From Acinetobacter sp. NIPH 2699 (lineage in GTDB: Bacteria; Pseudomonadota; Gammaproteobacteria; Pseudomonadales; Moraxellaceae): a DNA stretch of 64,000 nucleotides. This document shows positions 23,856 to 33,862 of this stretch, one piece after another. The notes under the pieces were generated by a model, which was given only the letters and a program-made list of their open reading frames with translations, searched no databases and was not told the DNA's origin. A program made the position numbers and the translations under genes. The stretch's first letter is position 1; each line of letters begins with the position of its first letter. The DNA is taken from assembly GCF_022549355.1 (NCBI RefSeq), contig NZ_JAKZGL010000015.1:1-64000 (forward strand), in the 5' to 3' direction.

Positions 23856-26800
23856 ATGTATAAATCGAACACATTGGTGTGGCAAGCATCTGCAACATCA
23901 TTATTCAAAATTACTGTACTTACTTCTGCTCTGGCTGCGTTGGGAATTACAACGGGATGTTCCTCAACACCTCATTCAAATAAGGCTTCGTCTTCGAAGC
24001 AACTCAGTTCAGGTTATTTAGATGCAAGTAGTTTAGATTCACTTGAAGATTTACTTTCTGCGACGGATATGCGAGCAGTAGAAGGTGATCGCTTACTGGT
24101 ATTGAAACACGGTGATGTGTGGAAACGGATGACCGTAGGCTTCAAGATGGATTTGAATCGTCGGGATTCTCGGATTGAAGCACAGCGTGGTTGGTTTATT
24201 TCACGCCAGCCTTATTTAGATCGTTTGAGTGCGCGTGCCAGCCGATATTTATATCACACTGTGAAAGAAGCAGAACGTCGTGGCATGCCCACCGAATTAG
24301 CATTATTGCCTGTGATTGAAAGTTCATATGATCCAGCAGCCACCAGTAGTGCAGCAGCAGCAGGCTTATGGCAGTTTATTCCAAGTACTGGACGTATTTA
24401 TGGTTTACAACAAACCAGCTTATATGATGGTCGCCGTGATGTCGTGGAATCTACGCGTGCCGCATACGAGTTTTTAGGCAGTCTTTATAATCAATTTGGT
24501 TCATGGGAACTGGCTTTAGCGGCTTATAATGCAGGACCAGGACGTATTCAACAAGCGATTAACCGTAATAAAGCCGCAGGTTTGCCGACAGATTACTGGT
24601 CTTTGAAACTACCACAAGAAACCATGAATTATGTACCTCGTTTCTTGGCAGTGGCACAAATTATTAAAAATCCAAATGCTTATGGTGTCGCTTTGCCACC
24701 GATTGCCAATCGACCTCACTTTCGCGAAGTTAATTTAGCTGCACCTTTGTCATTGAATGAAATTTCATCCATTACAGGTTTAAGCCGCTCGGAATTGTAT
24801 GCTTTAAACCCTGCACATCGTGGCGAGACGATGGACCCTATGAGTCCATTGCGGATCTTAATCCCAGCTGATCTCAGTCCTTCAATAGATGCGAGATTAC
24901 GTTCTAATAAAGCAGGTTCAGGTGGTTTCTGGGCAAGTAAAACGCCACCTCCTGTGTTGAATAATTCATCAGCAGCGTCAACCACGATTCGTACCACAAC
25001 CACGCCAGCACAGTCAGTCAGCACAACGGCAAAGACCACAGCACCATTGACTGCAAGTGCAAGTAATACTCCGCGATCACCGTCAGCCACAGCAGCGACC
25101 AATGTTAAGGTGAATACCCCGCGCGGATCTGATGCTTTGGCATCATTTGCTGCTGCCGCTAATGTACCCAGTGCACCACGTATTCCTGTTGCAATCACAC
25201 CAGCCGCAAATGTGAAACCTGTAAACATTGAGCCGCCAATTTCAACTACAGAGCGTGAGCAAATTGTTGCAGCGATGAAAGTTGAAGGTGAGCCGAAATC
25301 AGTTACACAAGTATTAGAACCTCAAGCAACGCAAGCTGAAAAAGATCAGGTTGTTGCTGAAATCAAAGCCATTGCGCCGAAAGGTACCGAAATCGTAGAT
25401 CCATTTGATGGCAAGATTAAGTTAACTGCGATTCAGACCAGCCAATCTGTCTCTGATGAAAAAGGCCAAGAGGTGAGTCGAGGTTTTGCTTACCCGAAAA
25501 ATTTGGTTGAAGACAAGGCGACTGCCAATAGTGATGACGCGAAACGTAATCAGGGTAAACCTTATATCAGCACTGACACCGATGTTGTGGTGGTCGCACC
25601 AAAAGGTAAACGCAGTACTTATACGGTCATGCCTGGCGATACTTTGGCTGTAATTGCACAGAAAAATGGGGTGAGTTGGCGTGATATCGCCAAATGGAAC
25701 CAAATTGATCCAGCAGGAACTTTATTTGTGGGTACAAGTTTGTATTTATATGATGCAAAACCACAAGCTGAAGCTGTAAAAGCGGTTGAAACCAAACCTG
25801 AGAGCTATGTTGTGCAATCAGGAGATAGTTTAACGAGCTTAGCTGCTCGTTTTGATTTAACGCTAAAGCAATTGGCCGACTACAATAACTTGGCGGTGAC
25901 AGATGGTTTATTTGTAGGGCAAAAATTAACGCTTAAAGAGTCAAAGAGTAATACGCGTGCTCCACAACAAACAGCCCGTGCGACTGAGACAAAAGCGGCT
26001 CCGACACAAAAAGTTGCCACCACCTCTTATACTGTTAAACGTGGCGAATATTTGAAATTGATCGCTGATCGATATGCATTATCTAATCAGGAACTCGCTG
26101 ATCTAACTTCAGGTTTAACAGCAAGTAGTAGCTTATTCGTCGGACAAAAAATTAATGTGCCTCTGCAAGAAGTTGCTGAGACTAAAAATACCGTTAAATT
26201 TGACAATGTAACTGCATCGACCAGCTATAAGACGGAAAATTACACCGTAGCACGTGGTGATACATTATCTAGTATTGCAGCTAAATCGAAAATTACATTG
26301 AATGAATTGGCTGAACTGAATAATTTGAAATCAAATAGTGGTGTTCGTTTAGGTCAAAGTTTAAAGATTCCTGCTGGTTCAACTGTTCCTGATCAGTATG
26401 TGGTTCAGTCAGGTGATAGTTTGAATGCAATTGCAGGTCGATACAACTTACAAGTGAGCTATCTTGCAGACCTGAATGGTTTGCAACAGACTTCAGGTGT
26501 ACGTATAGGTCAACGTTTGAAATTAACAGGCGATGTTGCTAAGGCAGAAGCACCAGCACAGCCTGAATCAAGCAGAGTAAGTAGTGCACCTGTAAGCCGA
26601 AACACTGCAAACACAGAGCAATATACTGTTAAAGCAGGTGAGTCGTTGAACAGTATTGCCAGTCGTATAGGCATGTCTGGTCGTGAACTTGCTGATTTAA
26701 ATCAATTGCGTGCCAATGCTGGTTTACAACGTGGTCAAACGATTTTAATACCTAAAACCGTGACTGAATATAAAGTCAAACGGGGGGATACGTTGATTGG

Positions 26801-26909
26801 TTTAGCCAGTCGATATGGTATGCAAACCAATGTCCTTGCGGAAATGAATGATCTGAAGCCGAACACTCAACTCCGTATTGGTGATGTTATCAAAGTACCA
26901 AATTTATAA
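23856..26909 (+). CDS. mltD: Membrane-bound lytic murein transglycosylase D with seven LysM repeats
   Basis: The 1017-residue lipoprotein has a signal peptide and lipobox ITTGC (Cys35). A GH23 lysozyme-like domain follows (about 125-300; catalytic Glu155 in PVIESSYDP, then GLWQFIPSTG and AYNAGPGR). A long Ala/Thr/Pro-rich linker (about 350-585) then leads to seven LysM peptidoglycan-binding repeats from about residue 588 to the end, each starting like YTV-x-GD-L. It cleaves glycan strands to anhydromuropeptides. E. coli MltD has about 452 residues and two LysM, so this one is far longer. It lies just before yejA, whose product imports peptides. Confidence 0.92.
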   Translation: MYKSNTLVWQASATSLFKITVLTSALAALGITTGCSSTPHSNKASSSKQLSSGYLDASSLDSLEDLLSATDMRAVEGDRLLVLKHGDVWKRMTVGFKMDLNRRDSRIEAQRGWFISRQPYLDRLSARASRYLYHTVKEAERRGMPTELALLPVIESSYDPAATSSAAAAGLWQFIPSTGRIYGLQQTSLYDGRRDVVESTRAAYEFLGSLYNQFGSWELALAAYNAGPGRIQQAINRNKAAGLPTDYWSLKLPQETMNYVPRFLAVAQIIKNPNAYGVALPPIANRPHFREVNLAAPLSLNEISSITGLSRSELYALNPAHRGETMDPMSPLRILIPADLSPSIDARLRSNKAGSGGFWASKTPPPVLNNSSAASTTIRTTTTPAQSVSTTAKTTAPLTASASNTPRSPSATAATNVKVNTPRGSDALASFAAAANVPSAPRIPVAITPAANVKPVNIEPPISTTEREQIVAAMKVEGEPKSVTQVLEPQATQAEKDQVVAEIKAIAPKGTEIVDPFDGKIKLTAIQTSQSVSDEKGQEVSRGFAYPKNLVEDKATANSDDAKRNQGKPYISTDTDVVVVAPKGKRSTYTVMPGDTLAVIAQKNGVSWRDIAKWNQIDPAGTLFVGTSLYLYDAKPQAEAVKAVETKPESYVVQSGDSLTSLAARFDLTLKQLADYNNLAVTDGLFVGQKLTLKESKSNTRAPQQTARATETKAAPTQKVATTSYTVKRGEYLKLIADRYALSNQELADLTSGLTASSSLFVGQKINVPLQEVAETKNTVKFDNVTASTSYKTENYTVARGDTLSSIAAKSKITLNELAELNNLKSNSGVRLGQSLKIPAGSTVPDQYVVQSGDSLNAIAGRYNLQVSYLADLNGLQQTSGVRIGQRLKLTGDVAKAEAPAQPESSRVSSAPVSRNTANTEQYTVKAGESLNSIASRIGMSGRELADLNQLRANAGLQRGQTILIPKTVTEYKVKRGDTLIGLASRYGMQTNVLAEMNDLKPNTQLRIGDVIKVPNL

Positions 26910-26917
26910 GGATATAT

Positions 26918-28777
26918 ATGAATTGGTCTCATGGAAGAGCACAACACCTCATCCTTTTGTTTGGTCTAGGGTTTGGCTGTCAATATAGTTTGGCAGCTCA
27001 ACAAACCACCCCTTTTTTGGCTGTACATGCCAACCCTCAATATACGCATTTGCAGGCTATGCCTTATGCCAATGCTCAAGCACCAAAAGGCGGTGTGCTT
27101 AGCCAAGCAAGTAATGGAACATTTGATAACCTAAACAGCATGAATGGTAAAGGCAATGCAACAGATGGGGTCAACTATTTATTTGATACCTTGATGGATC
27201 ATTCACTGGATGAACCAAATGTCATGTATCCATTGCTTGCTGAGAAGGCAACCTACGATCCACATAAACCAAAATTTGTTATTTTTTATCTTAATCCCAA
27301 GGCTCGGTTTAGCAATGCTCAAGCGGTGACAGCCGAAGATGTCAAATTTACCTTTGATACCTATCAAGAAAAAGCCAATCCAGGCTTAAAAATGTATTTG
27401 TCAGATTTAGAAAAAACCGAAGTGTTGTCTAAGTACCAAGTCAAATTTACTTTTAAATCTGATGATAATGCCGAAATGCCTTTAATCGTCGCCAGTCTGC
27501 CTATTTATTCTAAACAGGATTGGAAGGACAAAGATTTTACCCGTGTGACTATGCAACCGATCTTAGGATCTGGACCCTATTTGATTGATCGTATTGATGC
27601 GGGGAGAAGTATTACCTACAAACGTAATCCGAATTATTGGGCGAAAGATTTACCTGTAAATCGTGGGCGTCATAATTTCGATCGTCTCAGATATGTGTAC
27701 TACCGTAACTTGGATGTGACCTTTGAAGGCTTCAAATCTGGGCAGTTCACATTACACGAAGAAAATATATCGCGTCGCTGGGTGACTGAATATAAATTTC
27801 CTGCGGTTCAGGTCGGTTTGGTCAAGAAATACAATGCCAATTTAGCGAAACCTTTAGATTTTCAGAGTTTTGTTTTCAATACGCGACGTAAACCTTTAGA
27901 TGATATTTATTTACGTAAAGCATTGAGTTATGCCTATGATTTTGAATGGCAAAATAAAGCGCTATTCTACGGTCAATATCAACGCTTACAAAGTTATTTC
28001 GCCAACAGTGAGTTGGCGGCAGTAGGGCAGCCATCTCCGGCAGAACGTGCTGTTTTACAGCCTTATGTCGCAAAATTAAATCCGCTGATGCAAAAAGGTG
28101 TATTGGCAGATTGGAAGTTTCCAGCTTCAGATGCTAGTGGTTTTAATCGGAAAAATTTACTTTTAGCCCGTCAGGTTCTAAAAGATGCAGGTTATGTTGT
28201 TAAAGATGGGCATTTATTTGATAGCAAAGGCAAGCCAATTAAAATTGAGATTCTCATTCACCAAGATGGGCTACAACGAACATTAATGCCTTTTGTTCGT
28301 AATTTGAAGCGCCTAGGTATTACGGTCAATATTCGACATGTGGATGTGCCACAATATATTGAAAGACGCCGCCGTAATGATTTTGATATGATCACCATGC
28401 GACTACCCCAATCGATTTCCCCAGGTAAAGAGCAAGCACAATTTTGGAGTAGTAAAGCTGCTGATGAAGAAGGGAACTATAATTTTGCAGGAATAAAAAA
28501 CCCCGTCATTGATCAAGTGATTCAAAAAATAATTGTATCTGATAGTCGAGAACAAGTGGTACTACATACACGTGTATTGGATCGGTTATTACGAGCAGGT
28601 TATTATCATATTCCGACCTATGGTAAGGCAGAAACGTGGTTAGCCTATTGGGATATGTACCAACAACCTAAAGTAAAACCTAAACTATCAGTCGGCACCG
28701 ATTATTGGTGGGTGGATGCTGAAAAAGCAAAAAAAGTAGATCAATATTTGCGGAAAAATAATCAGTCTAAACAATAG
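26918..28777 (+). CDS. yejA: Periplasmic peptide-binding protein YejA
   Basis: The 619-residue protein is a family 5 solute-binding protein with a signal peptide (LILLFGLGFGCQYSLAAQ). It has the family pattern FDNLNSMNGKGNATDGVNYLFDTLM and AEDVKFTFDTY, and a C-terminal YWD-M segment. YejA delivers peptides and microcin-C-like compounds to YejBEF. Length matches E. coli YejA (about 604). It starts eight bases after mltD with AAGGA upstream, suggesting co-transcription. Muropeptide import by this system is a reasonable inference from the neighbour, not shown. Confidence 0.9.
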   Translation: MNWSHGRAQHLILLFGLGFGCQYSLAAQQTTPFLAVHANPQYTHLQAMPYANAQAPKGGVLSQASNGTFDNLNSMNGKGNATDGVNYLFDTLMDHSLDEPNVMYPLLAEKATYDPHKPKFVIFYLNPKARFSNAQAVTAEDVKFTFDTYQEKANPGLKMYLSDLEKTEVLSKYQVKFTFKSDDNAEMPLIVASLPIYSKQDWKDKDFTRVTMQPILGSGPYLIDRIDAGRSITYKRNPNYWAKDLPVNRGRHNFDRLRYVYYRNLDVTFEGFKSGQFTLHEENISRRWVTEYKFPAVQVGLVKKYNANLAKPLDFQSFVFNTRRKPLDDIYLRKALSYAYDFEWQNKALFYGQYQRLQSYFANSELAAVGQPSPAERAVLQPYVAKLNPLMQKGVLADWKFPASDASGFNRKNLLLARQVLKDAGYVVKDGHLFDSKGKPIKIEILIHQDGLQRTLMPFVRNLKRLGITVNIRHVDVPQYIERRRRNDFDMITMRLPQSISPGKEQAQFWSSKAADEEGNYNFAGIKNPVIDQVIQKIIVSDSREQVVLHTRVLDRLLRAGYYHIPTYGKAETWLAYWDMYQQPKVKPKLSVGTDYWWVDAEKAKKVDQYLRKNNQSKQ

Positions 28778-28788
28778 GGATAAGATTG

Positions 28789-29856
28789 ATGGGAACATAT
28801 ATATTTAAACGGCTACTGCTGATTATTCCAACTTTGTTTTTTATTCTGTTGATCAATTTTGCCGTGATTCAAATTGCGCCAGGTGGGCCAGTTGAGCAAG
28901 CAATCCAGCAAGCGCAAACTTTTCAAGGGATGGGATTGTCTGGGGGCGAAACCGCACAGAGTTCTCAAACTCAGTATCAAGGGGCAAGAGGTCTGAGTGC
29001 TGAGATGGTGGAGCAAATTAAGGCACAATACGGCTTTGATAAATCAGCACCTGAGCGTTTTTGGCTCATGCTCAAAGGCTATCTTTCTTTTGATTTTGGC
29101 ACCAGTTTTTTTAAAGATAAACCTGTTACCCAATTGCTTTACGAAAAAATGCCCGTCACCATTTCGCTGGGGTTATGGAGTACGCTGCTCATTTATTTGG
29201 TGTCTATTCCATTGGGAATCCGTAAGGCCAAACAGCATGGATTAATATTTGATAAATCTACATCGTTATTGTTGGCCGTTGGCTATGCGGTTCCGTCTTT
29301 TGTTTTTGCGGTGTTATTGATTGTATTTTTTGCAGGTGGCAGCTATTTTCAATGGTTTCCTTTACAGGGACTTGTCTCTGAAAACTTTACTCAACTCAGC
29401 ACACTAGAAAAAATTAAAGATTATTTCTGGCATATGAGTTTGCCTTTACTCAGCATCGTATTAGGTGGTTTTGCAGGTTTAACTTACCTCACTAAATATT
29501 CCTTTATGGAAGAGTTAAATAAACAATATGTACTTGCAGCACGTTCTAAAGGACTCACCGAAAATCGGGTGTTATATGGACATGTTTTTCGTAATGCGAT
29601 GTTGATTGTGATTGCTGGATTGCCTGAAGCCTTGATTGGAATTTTCTTTGTCGGTAATTTATTTATCGAAATCATCTTTAATTTGGATGGGCTTGGATTA
29701 TTGGGTTTTGAGGCCATCGTTCAACGCGATTATCCTGTGATTTTTGGTACTTTGTTCTTATTCACTTTACTTGGTCTGATTTTACGTCTGGTCAGTGATG
29801 TATTGTATCAGGTGATTGATCCTCGTATTAACTTTGATGCGCGAGGAATGAAGTAA
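28789..29856 (+). CDS. yejB: Peptide ABC transporter permease YejB
   Basis: The 355-residue inner-membrane permease has about six membrane helices, starting with LLLIIPTLFFILLINFAVIQ. The DppB-type motif IAPGGPVEQA follows, and an EAA loop near EELNKQYVLAARSKGLTENR contacts the ATPase. ATG 28789 is preferred over TTG 28786 because AGGGA lies eight bases upstream. Stop and next start overlap (yejE begins at the last base), so B and E are coupled. Confidence 0.92.
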   Translation: MGTYIFKRLLLIIPTLFFILLINFAVIQIAPGGPVEQAIQQAQTFQGMGLSGGETAQSSQTQYQGARGLSAEMVEQIKAQYGFDKSAPERFWLMLKGYLSFDFGTSFFKDKPVTQLLYEKMPVTISLGLWSTLLIYLVSIPLGIRKAKQHGLIFDKSTSLLLAVGYAVPSFVFAVLLIVFFAGGSYFQWFPLQGLVSENFTQLSTLEKIKDYFWHMSLPLLSIVLGGFAGLTYLTKYSFMEELNKQYVLAARSKGLTENRVLYGHVFRNAMLIVIAGLPEALIGIFFVGNLFIEIIFNLDGLGLLGFEAIVQRDYPVIFGTLFLFTLLGLILRLVSDVLYQVIDPRINFDARGMK

Positions 29857-30866
29857 TGTCGCCTGTGATGCAAGCACGCTTAGCGCGTTTTAAGAAAAAT
29901 AAATTAGGCTTCCGCTGTTTTATTCTATTTACGATCATTTTTACTTTGTCACTAGCGGCTGAGTTTATTGCCAATGACAAGCCATTGATCGTGAAGTATC
30001 AAGACAGCTTTTATTTTCCAGTCTTTAAAAATTATCCAGAAACCACGTATGGTGGTGTGTTTGAGACAGCAACCGATTATCAAGATCCTGTAGTACGTGA
30101 ATTAATTTCGGCCCAAGGCTGGATGATTTCCCCAATCGTTCCATTTTCATTTCAGACACCGAACCTTGATTTAACGGTACCTGTACCATCTCAACCAACG
30201 GCACAAAACTGGTTGGGAACCGATGATCAGGGACGAGATGTATTGGCACGGGTGCTGTACGGTTTACGAGTGTCTCTATTATTTGGTTTTGCCTTAACCC
30301 TTTGTGCGGCAGTTTTGGGCATCATCGTTGGTGCAATTCAGGGCTATTATGGCGGTTGGATTGACTTACTTGGACAGCGTATTCTTGAGGTTTGGGGGGG
30401 ACTGCCGATGCTATTTATGGTGATGATCCTTGTCAGTATGTTTACACCCAATGTGTATTGGCTGTTTCTGATTATGCTGTTATTCGGCTGGACGGCTTTA
30501 GTGGGATTGGTTCGTGCAGAGTTTTTACGCGCCCGAAACTTTGACTATGTTCGTGCCGCAAGAGCGCTTGGAGTGACTGATCGAACGATTATTTTTCGGC
30601 ATATTTTACCCAATGCGATGAGTTCGAGTTTGTCGCAATTGCCATTTATGTTGACTGCCAATATCACGGCATTAACTGCATTGGATTTTTTAGGCTATGG
30701 TTTGCCTCCTGATGCTGCTTCGTTGGGTGAATTACTATTACAGGGTAAAAATAATCTCAATGCGCCTTGGTTGGCATTGTCTGGCTTTTTTACGCTTGCA
30801 ATCGTGTTGTCATTATTGATTTATATTGGGGAGGCGACACGTGATGCATTCGATCCAAGACAATAG
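29856..30866 (+). CDS. yejE: Peptide ABC transporter permease YejE
   Basis: The 336-residue DppC-type permease has a first membrane helix near residue 20, a periplasmic stretch, the motif NWLGTDDQGRDVLARVLYGL (about 110-129), and an EAA loop with AARALGVTDRTIIFRHILPN. It pairs with YejB to form the channel. Its last 23 bases overlap the start of yejF, a tight coupling that keeps subunits in balance. Confidence 0.92.
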   Translation: MSPVMQARLARFKKNKLGFRCFILFTIIFTLSLAAEFIANDKPLIVKYQDSFYFPVFKNYPETTYGGVFETATDYQDPVVRELISAQGWMISPIVPFSFQTPNLDLTVPVPSQPTAQNWLGTDDQGRDVLARVLYGLRVSLLFGFALTLCAAVLGIIVGAIQGYYGGWIDLLGQRILEVWGGLPMLFMVMILVSMFTPNVYWLFLIMLLFGWTALVGLVRAEFLRARNFDYVRAARALGVTDRTIIFRHILPNAMSSSLSQLPFMLTANITALTALDFLGYGLPPDAASLGELLLQGKNNLNAPWLALSGFFTLAIVLSLLIYIGEATRDAFDPRQ

Positions 30867-32436
30867 CGCTATAAAAAATGATGTGCTCAACGTTAAAGAA
30901 TTGACTGTTTCTACGGTGACAGGTCAGATTCTTGTTGATCAATTGAGCTTCAACTTAGCTGCTGGTGAAACCGTGGCAATCGTTGGCGAAAGCGGTTCAG
31001 GCAAATCTGTGAGTAGTTTAGCACTATTAGGTCTATTGCCAAGCCATTTAAACATTCAAGGACAAGCTTGGTTAAATGATCAAAACCTATTGGCTTTAGA
31101 CACGCCAGCTTTGCGACAAATTCGTGGACAAAAAATTGCCATGATTTTCCAAGAACCGATGACCGCTTTAAATCCTTTGCATCGAGTCGAAAAAATCATT
31201 GGAGAAAGTTTGTTATTGCAAGGATGGTCGAAGACCAAAGTTAGAGAAAAAGTTATTACTTTGTTGAATGACGTTGGAATAACTGAGCCTGAACAGAAAT
31301 TAAGACGCTATCCGCATGAGTTGTCAGGTGGACAACGGCAACGTGTGATGATTGCGATGGCTTTGGCGCTAGAGCCTGATATTTTAATAGCAGATGAACC
31401 GACAACTGCATTAGATGTTACCTTGCAAACACAAATTTTGAATTTGCTGAAACAGCTCCAGCAGCAACGCAATATGGCGATGATTTTGATTAGCCATGAT
31501 TTAAATCTGGTCAAGCACTATGCCGATGATGTGATTGTAATGAACAAAGGCCGAGTGGAGGAGCAAGGTGCAGTCACCACAATTTTTGCCCGACCAGAAG
31601 CCGCTTATACGCAGCATTTACTGGATCATGATTTTGGTCAAGCACTACCATCCGCAGATCAGCAAACCATTCTTGAAATAAAACAACTCGCCGTGAAGTT
31701 CCCCATTAAACAGGGTCTATTAAATCGTGTGAAAGATTATTTTATTGCGATAGAACCACTTGATTTGATGCTGGCGCAGGGTGAATCTTTAGGTGTTGTA
31801 GGGGAAAGTGGTTCAGGTAAATCGACCTTAGCCTTGGCAATTACACGGTTGATCGAGAGTGAAGGACAGATTGTTTTCTTAGGGAAAGATCTGAATCAAC
31901 TCAATGAGAAAAAATTACGCCCTTTACGTAGCGATTTTCAGATCGTGTTTCAAGATCCATTTAGTAGCTTAAATCCTCGTATGACGATTGGACAGATTGT
32001 CGGTGAGGGATTGGCGCTTAAAGAGCTGAATCAATCTGTTGTAGATCAGCAGATTGAGCAAACACTTGAGAAAGTGGAACTTCCGATTGATTTTAAAAAT
32101 CGTTATCCGCATGAGCTGTCGGGAGGACAACGACAACGTGTTGCATTGGCACGCGCATTGGTTTTACAACCTAAGCTCATGATTTTGGATGAACCAACCT
32201 CAGCCTTAGACCGAACAACACAACGTGCAATCGTGAAATTGCTCAGACGATTACAACAGCAAGAGCAGATCAGCTATATTTTTATCAGTCATGACTTACA
32301 AGTCATCAAAGCCTTATGCCAAAAAGTCATGGTGTTGCGGCATGCAAAAGTAATGGAATATCAAGCCACTGAGTTACTTTTTTCGCAACCAAAAACAGAA
32401 TATACCCGTCAGTTGATTGCTGCCAGTCAGTACTAA
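30844..32436 (+). CDS. yejF: Peptide ABC transporter ATPase YejF (two nucleotide-binding domains)
   Basis: The 530-residue protein carries two complete ABC ATPase domains. The first has Walker A GESGSGKS, ABC signature LSGGQRQRV and Walker B ILIADEPTTALD; the second repeats these as GESGSGKSTLA, LSGGQRQRVALARAL and LMILDEPTSALD. It powers peptide import. ATG 30844 is chosen because GGGGAGG lies nine bases upstream; GTG at 30841 is also possible. The start overlaps yejE. Confidence 0.92.
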   Translation: MHSIQDNSAIKNDVLNVKELTVSTVTGQILVDQLSFNLAAGETVAIVGESGSGKSVSSLALLGLLPSHLNIQGQAWLNDQNLLALDTPALRQIRGQKIAMIFQEPMTALNPLHRVEKIIGESLLLQGWSKTKVREKVITLLNDVGITEPEQKLRRYPHELSGGQRQRVMIAMALALEPDILIADEPTTALDVTLQTQILNLLKQLQQQRNMAMILISHDLNLVKHYADDVIVMNKGRVEEQGAVTTIFARPEAAYTQHLLDHDFGQALPSADQQTILEIKQLAVKFPIKQGLLNRVKDYFIAIEPLDLMLAQGESLGVVGESGSGKSTLALAITRLIESEGQIVFLGKDLNQLNEKKLRPLRSDFQIVFQDPFSSLNPRMTIGQIVGEGLALKELNQSVVDQQIEQTLEKVELPIDFKNRYPHELSGGQRQRVALARALVLQPKLMILDEPTSALDRTTQRAIVKLLRRLQQQEQISYIFISHDLQVIKALCQKVMVLRHAKVMEYQATELLFSQPKTEYTRQLIAASQY

Positions 32437-32448
32437 CTTGTAATTAAG

Positions 32449-32494
32449 TTGACATGTGGTATTGTCAAACGATCAGATTATACTTGAATAAGTA
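32449..32494 (+). promoter_or_regulatory. Dyad symmetries upstream of the Old Yellow Enzyme gene
   Basis: TTGACA-N8-TGTCAA (32449-32468) is a perfect inverted repeat. A second one, TACTT-N4-AAGTA (32481-32494), lies downstream. They sit in the only promoter space of the reductase gene and look like operator sites, as expected for genes controlled by a TetR/MarR-type repressor. The regulator is not visible nearby. Confidence 0.4.
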
Positions 32495-32521
32495 CTCTAA
32501 CTTTTGTAGCAGAGGATGACC

Positions 32522-33766
32522 ATGAGTCAGATTGCAGACAGTATCACGATTCGTAATACCATATTCAAAAACCGTATCATTAAAGGTGCGATGAGTGAAG
32601 GATTGGCCAATTATGAAGGGCAACCCAATGATTTACATATTGGCTTATATGAAGCATGGGCGAAAGGCGGTTTAGGCTGCGCCATTACAGGAAATGTAAT
32701 GGTCAATATTGGCGCGAAGAATGAGCCGGGTGTCGTTGCAATTGAAACTGAACGTGATTTGGCAAGATTACAACAATGGGCTGCGGTCGGTAAAAAATAC
32801 GGTATGGTGCAGTTAGTTCAATTGTCACATCCGGGTCGTCAATGTCCAAAAGGTTTGAATAAAGAAACCGTTGCACCTTCTGCTGTTCCATTTAGTCCAA
32901 TGTTGGCCACCATGTTTGGTACACCGCGTGAACTTAAGCATGAGGAAATTCTAGATATTATTCAGCGTTTTGCCACTGCTGCTGCAATTTGTGAGAAAGC
33001 AGGCTTTGAGGGTGTGCAATTACATGGCGCACATGGTTATCTTATTAGTCAGTTTTTATCGCCACTCACCAATAAACGGACCGATCAATGGGGCGGTTCG
33101 GTTGAAAATCGTATGCGTTTCTTGGTTGAAGCATATAAGGCAGTCCGTGCAGCAACCTCTGAAAACTTTATCATTTCTGTAAAACTCAATTCAGCTGATT
33201 TCCAGCGTGGTGGGATTACTGAAGAAGATGTGATTACAGTATTCAAGGTCATTGATGCCGCTGGTATTGATATTATCGAAATCTCTGGTGGTACTTATGA
33301 AGCGCCTGCAATGGCAGGTGCAAAAGCTGAATCTCGTAAGGCTAGCACGATTGCACGTGAAGCTTATTTCTTAGAGTTTTCGGAAAAGATTCGTCAGCAT
33401 GTCTCTTGTCAGTTAATGGTGACAGGTGGTTTCCGTACGGTGGAAGGCATGAATGCAGCACTTGAGAGTGGTGCATGTGATTTTATTGGTATTGCTCGTC
33501 CATTGGCGGTAGAAACAGATTTAACAGATCGTTTGATCGCTGGTCATGATGTTCGTTATGCCGTCAATCAAATCAAAACAGGGATTCCTTTTGTCGATAA
33601 AATGGCAATCATGGAAATCATTTGGTATGCCGCACAGTTCAAAGCGATTGGACAGGGCAAAAAGCCAAATCCTAAACTGTCACCATTATTGGTATTCTTG
33701 AATTATGCAAAAGGAAATATCAAAGCAGTGGTGAAAGGACGTGTGAATTCTCGAAAATCAGCATAA
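32522..33766 (+). CDS. NADH:flavin oxidoreductase (Old Yellow Enzyme family)
   Basis: The 414-residue protein has the OYE barrel: KNRIIKGAMSEGLAN at the N terminus, the His-containing QLSHPGRQC near 105, HGAHGYLISQFLSP (about 175) and the FMN-phosphate motif GGFRTVEGMNAALESGACDFIGIARPL. OYEs reduce activated C=C bonds using FMN and NAD(P)H. ATG 32522 is chosen because AGAGG is correctly spaced for it; the ATG at 32516 is too close. The length and C-terminal tail (about 350-414) are larger than classic NemA. Natural substrate unknown. Confidence 0.85.
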   Translation: MSQIADSITIRNTIFKNRIIKGAMSEGLANYEGQPNDLHIGLYEAWAKGGLGCAITGNVMVNIGAKNEPGVVAIETERDLARLQQWAAVGKKYGMVQLVQLSHPGRQCPKGLNKETVAPSAVPFSPMLATMFGTPRELKHEEILDIIQRFATAAAICEKAGFEGVQLHGAHGYLISQFLSPLTNKRTDQWGGSVENRMRFLVEAYKAVRAATSENFIISVKLNSADFQRGGITEEDVITVFKVIDAAGIDIIEISGGTYEAPAMAGAKAESRKASTIAREAYFLEFSEKIRQHVSCQLMVTGGFRTVEGMNAALESGACDFIGIARPLAVETDLTDRLIAGHDVRYAVNQIKTGIPFVDKMAIMEIIWYAAQFKAIGQGKKPNPKLSPLLVFLNYAKGNIKAVVKGRVNSRKSA

Positions 33767-33772
33767 TGTTTT

Positions 33773-33799
33773 AAGGACTCTTCGGAGTCCTTTTTATTT
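33773..33799 (+). terminator. Intrinsic terminator after the OYE gene
   Basis: AAGGACTC-TTCG-GAGTCCTT with a stable UUCG-type loop is followed by a T-run. It lies six bases after the stop codon. Confidence 0.9.
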
Positions 33800-33810
33800 T
33801 GGGGAATAAA

Positions 33811-33856
33811 AAAAGCCACTGTCTAACTTTTTATTCAAGTTGGGCAGTGGCTTTTT
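33811..33856 (-). terminator. Long terminator hairpin next to tRNA-Glu
   Basis: AAAAGCCACTGTCTAACTT pairs with AAGTTGGGCAGTGGCTTTT across a 7-base loop, with A and T runs at both sides. It can stop leftward transcription from tRNA-Glu as well as rightward readthrough. Confidence 0.85.
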
Positions 33857-33862
33857 AGAATT

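Noticed and set aside
24716..25228. Large antisense frame of 170 codons within mltD
   Set aside because: It is a shadow of the Ala/Thr/Pro-rich mltD linker; the composition follows the opposite strand.
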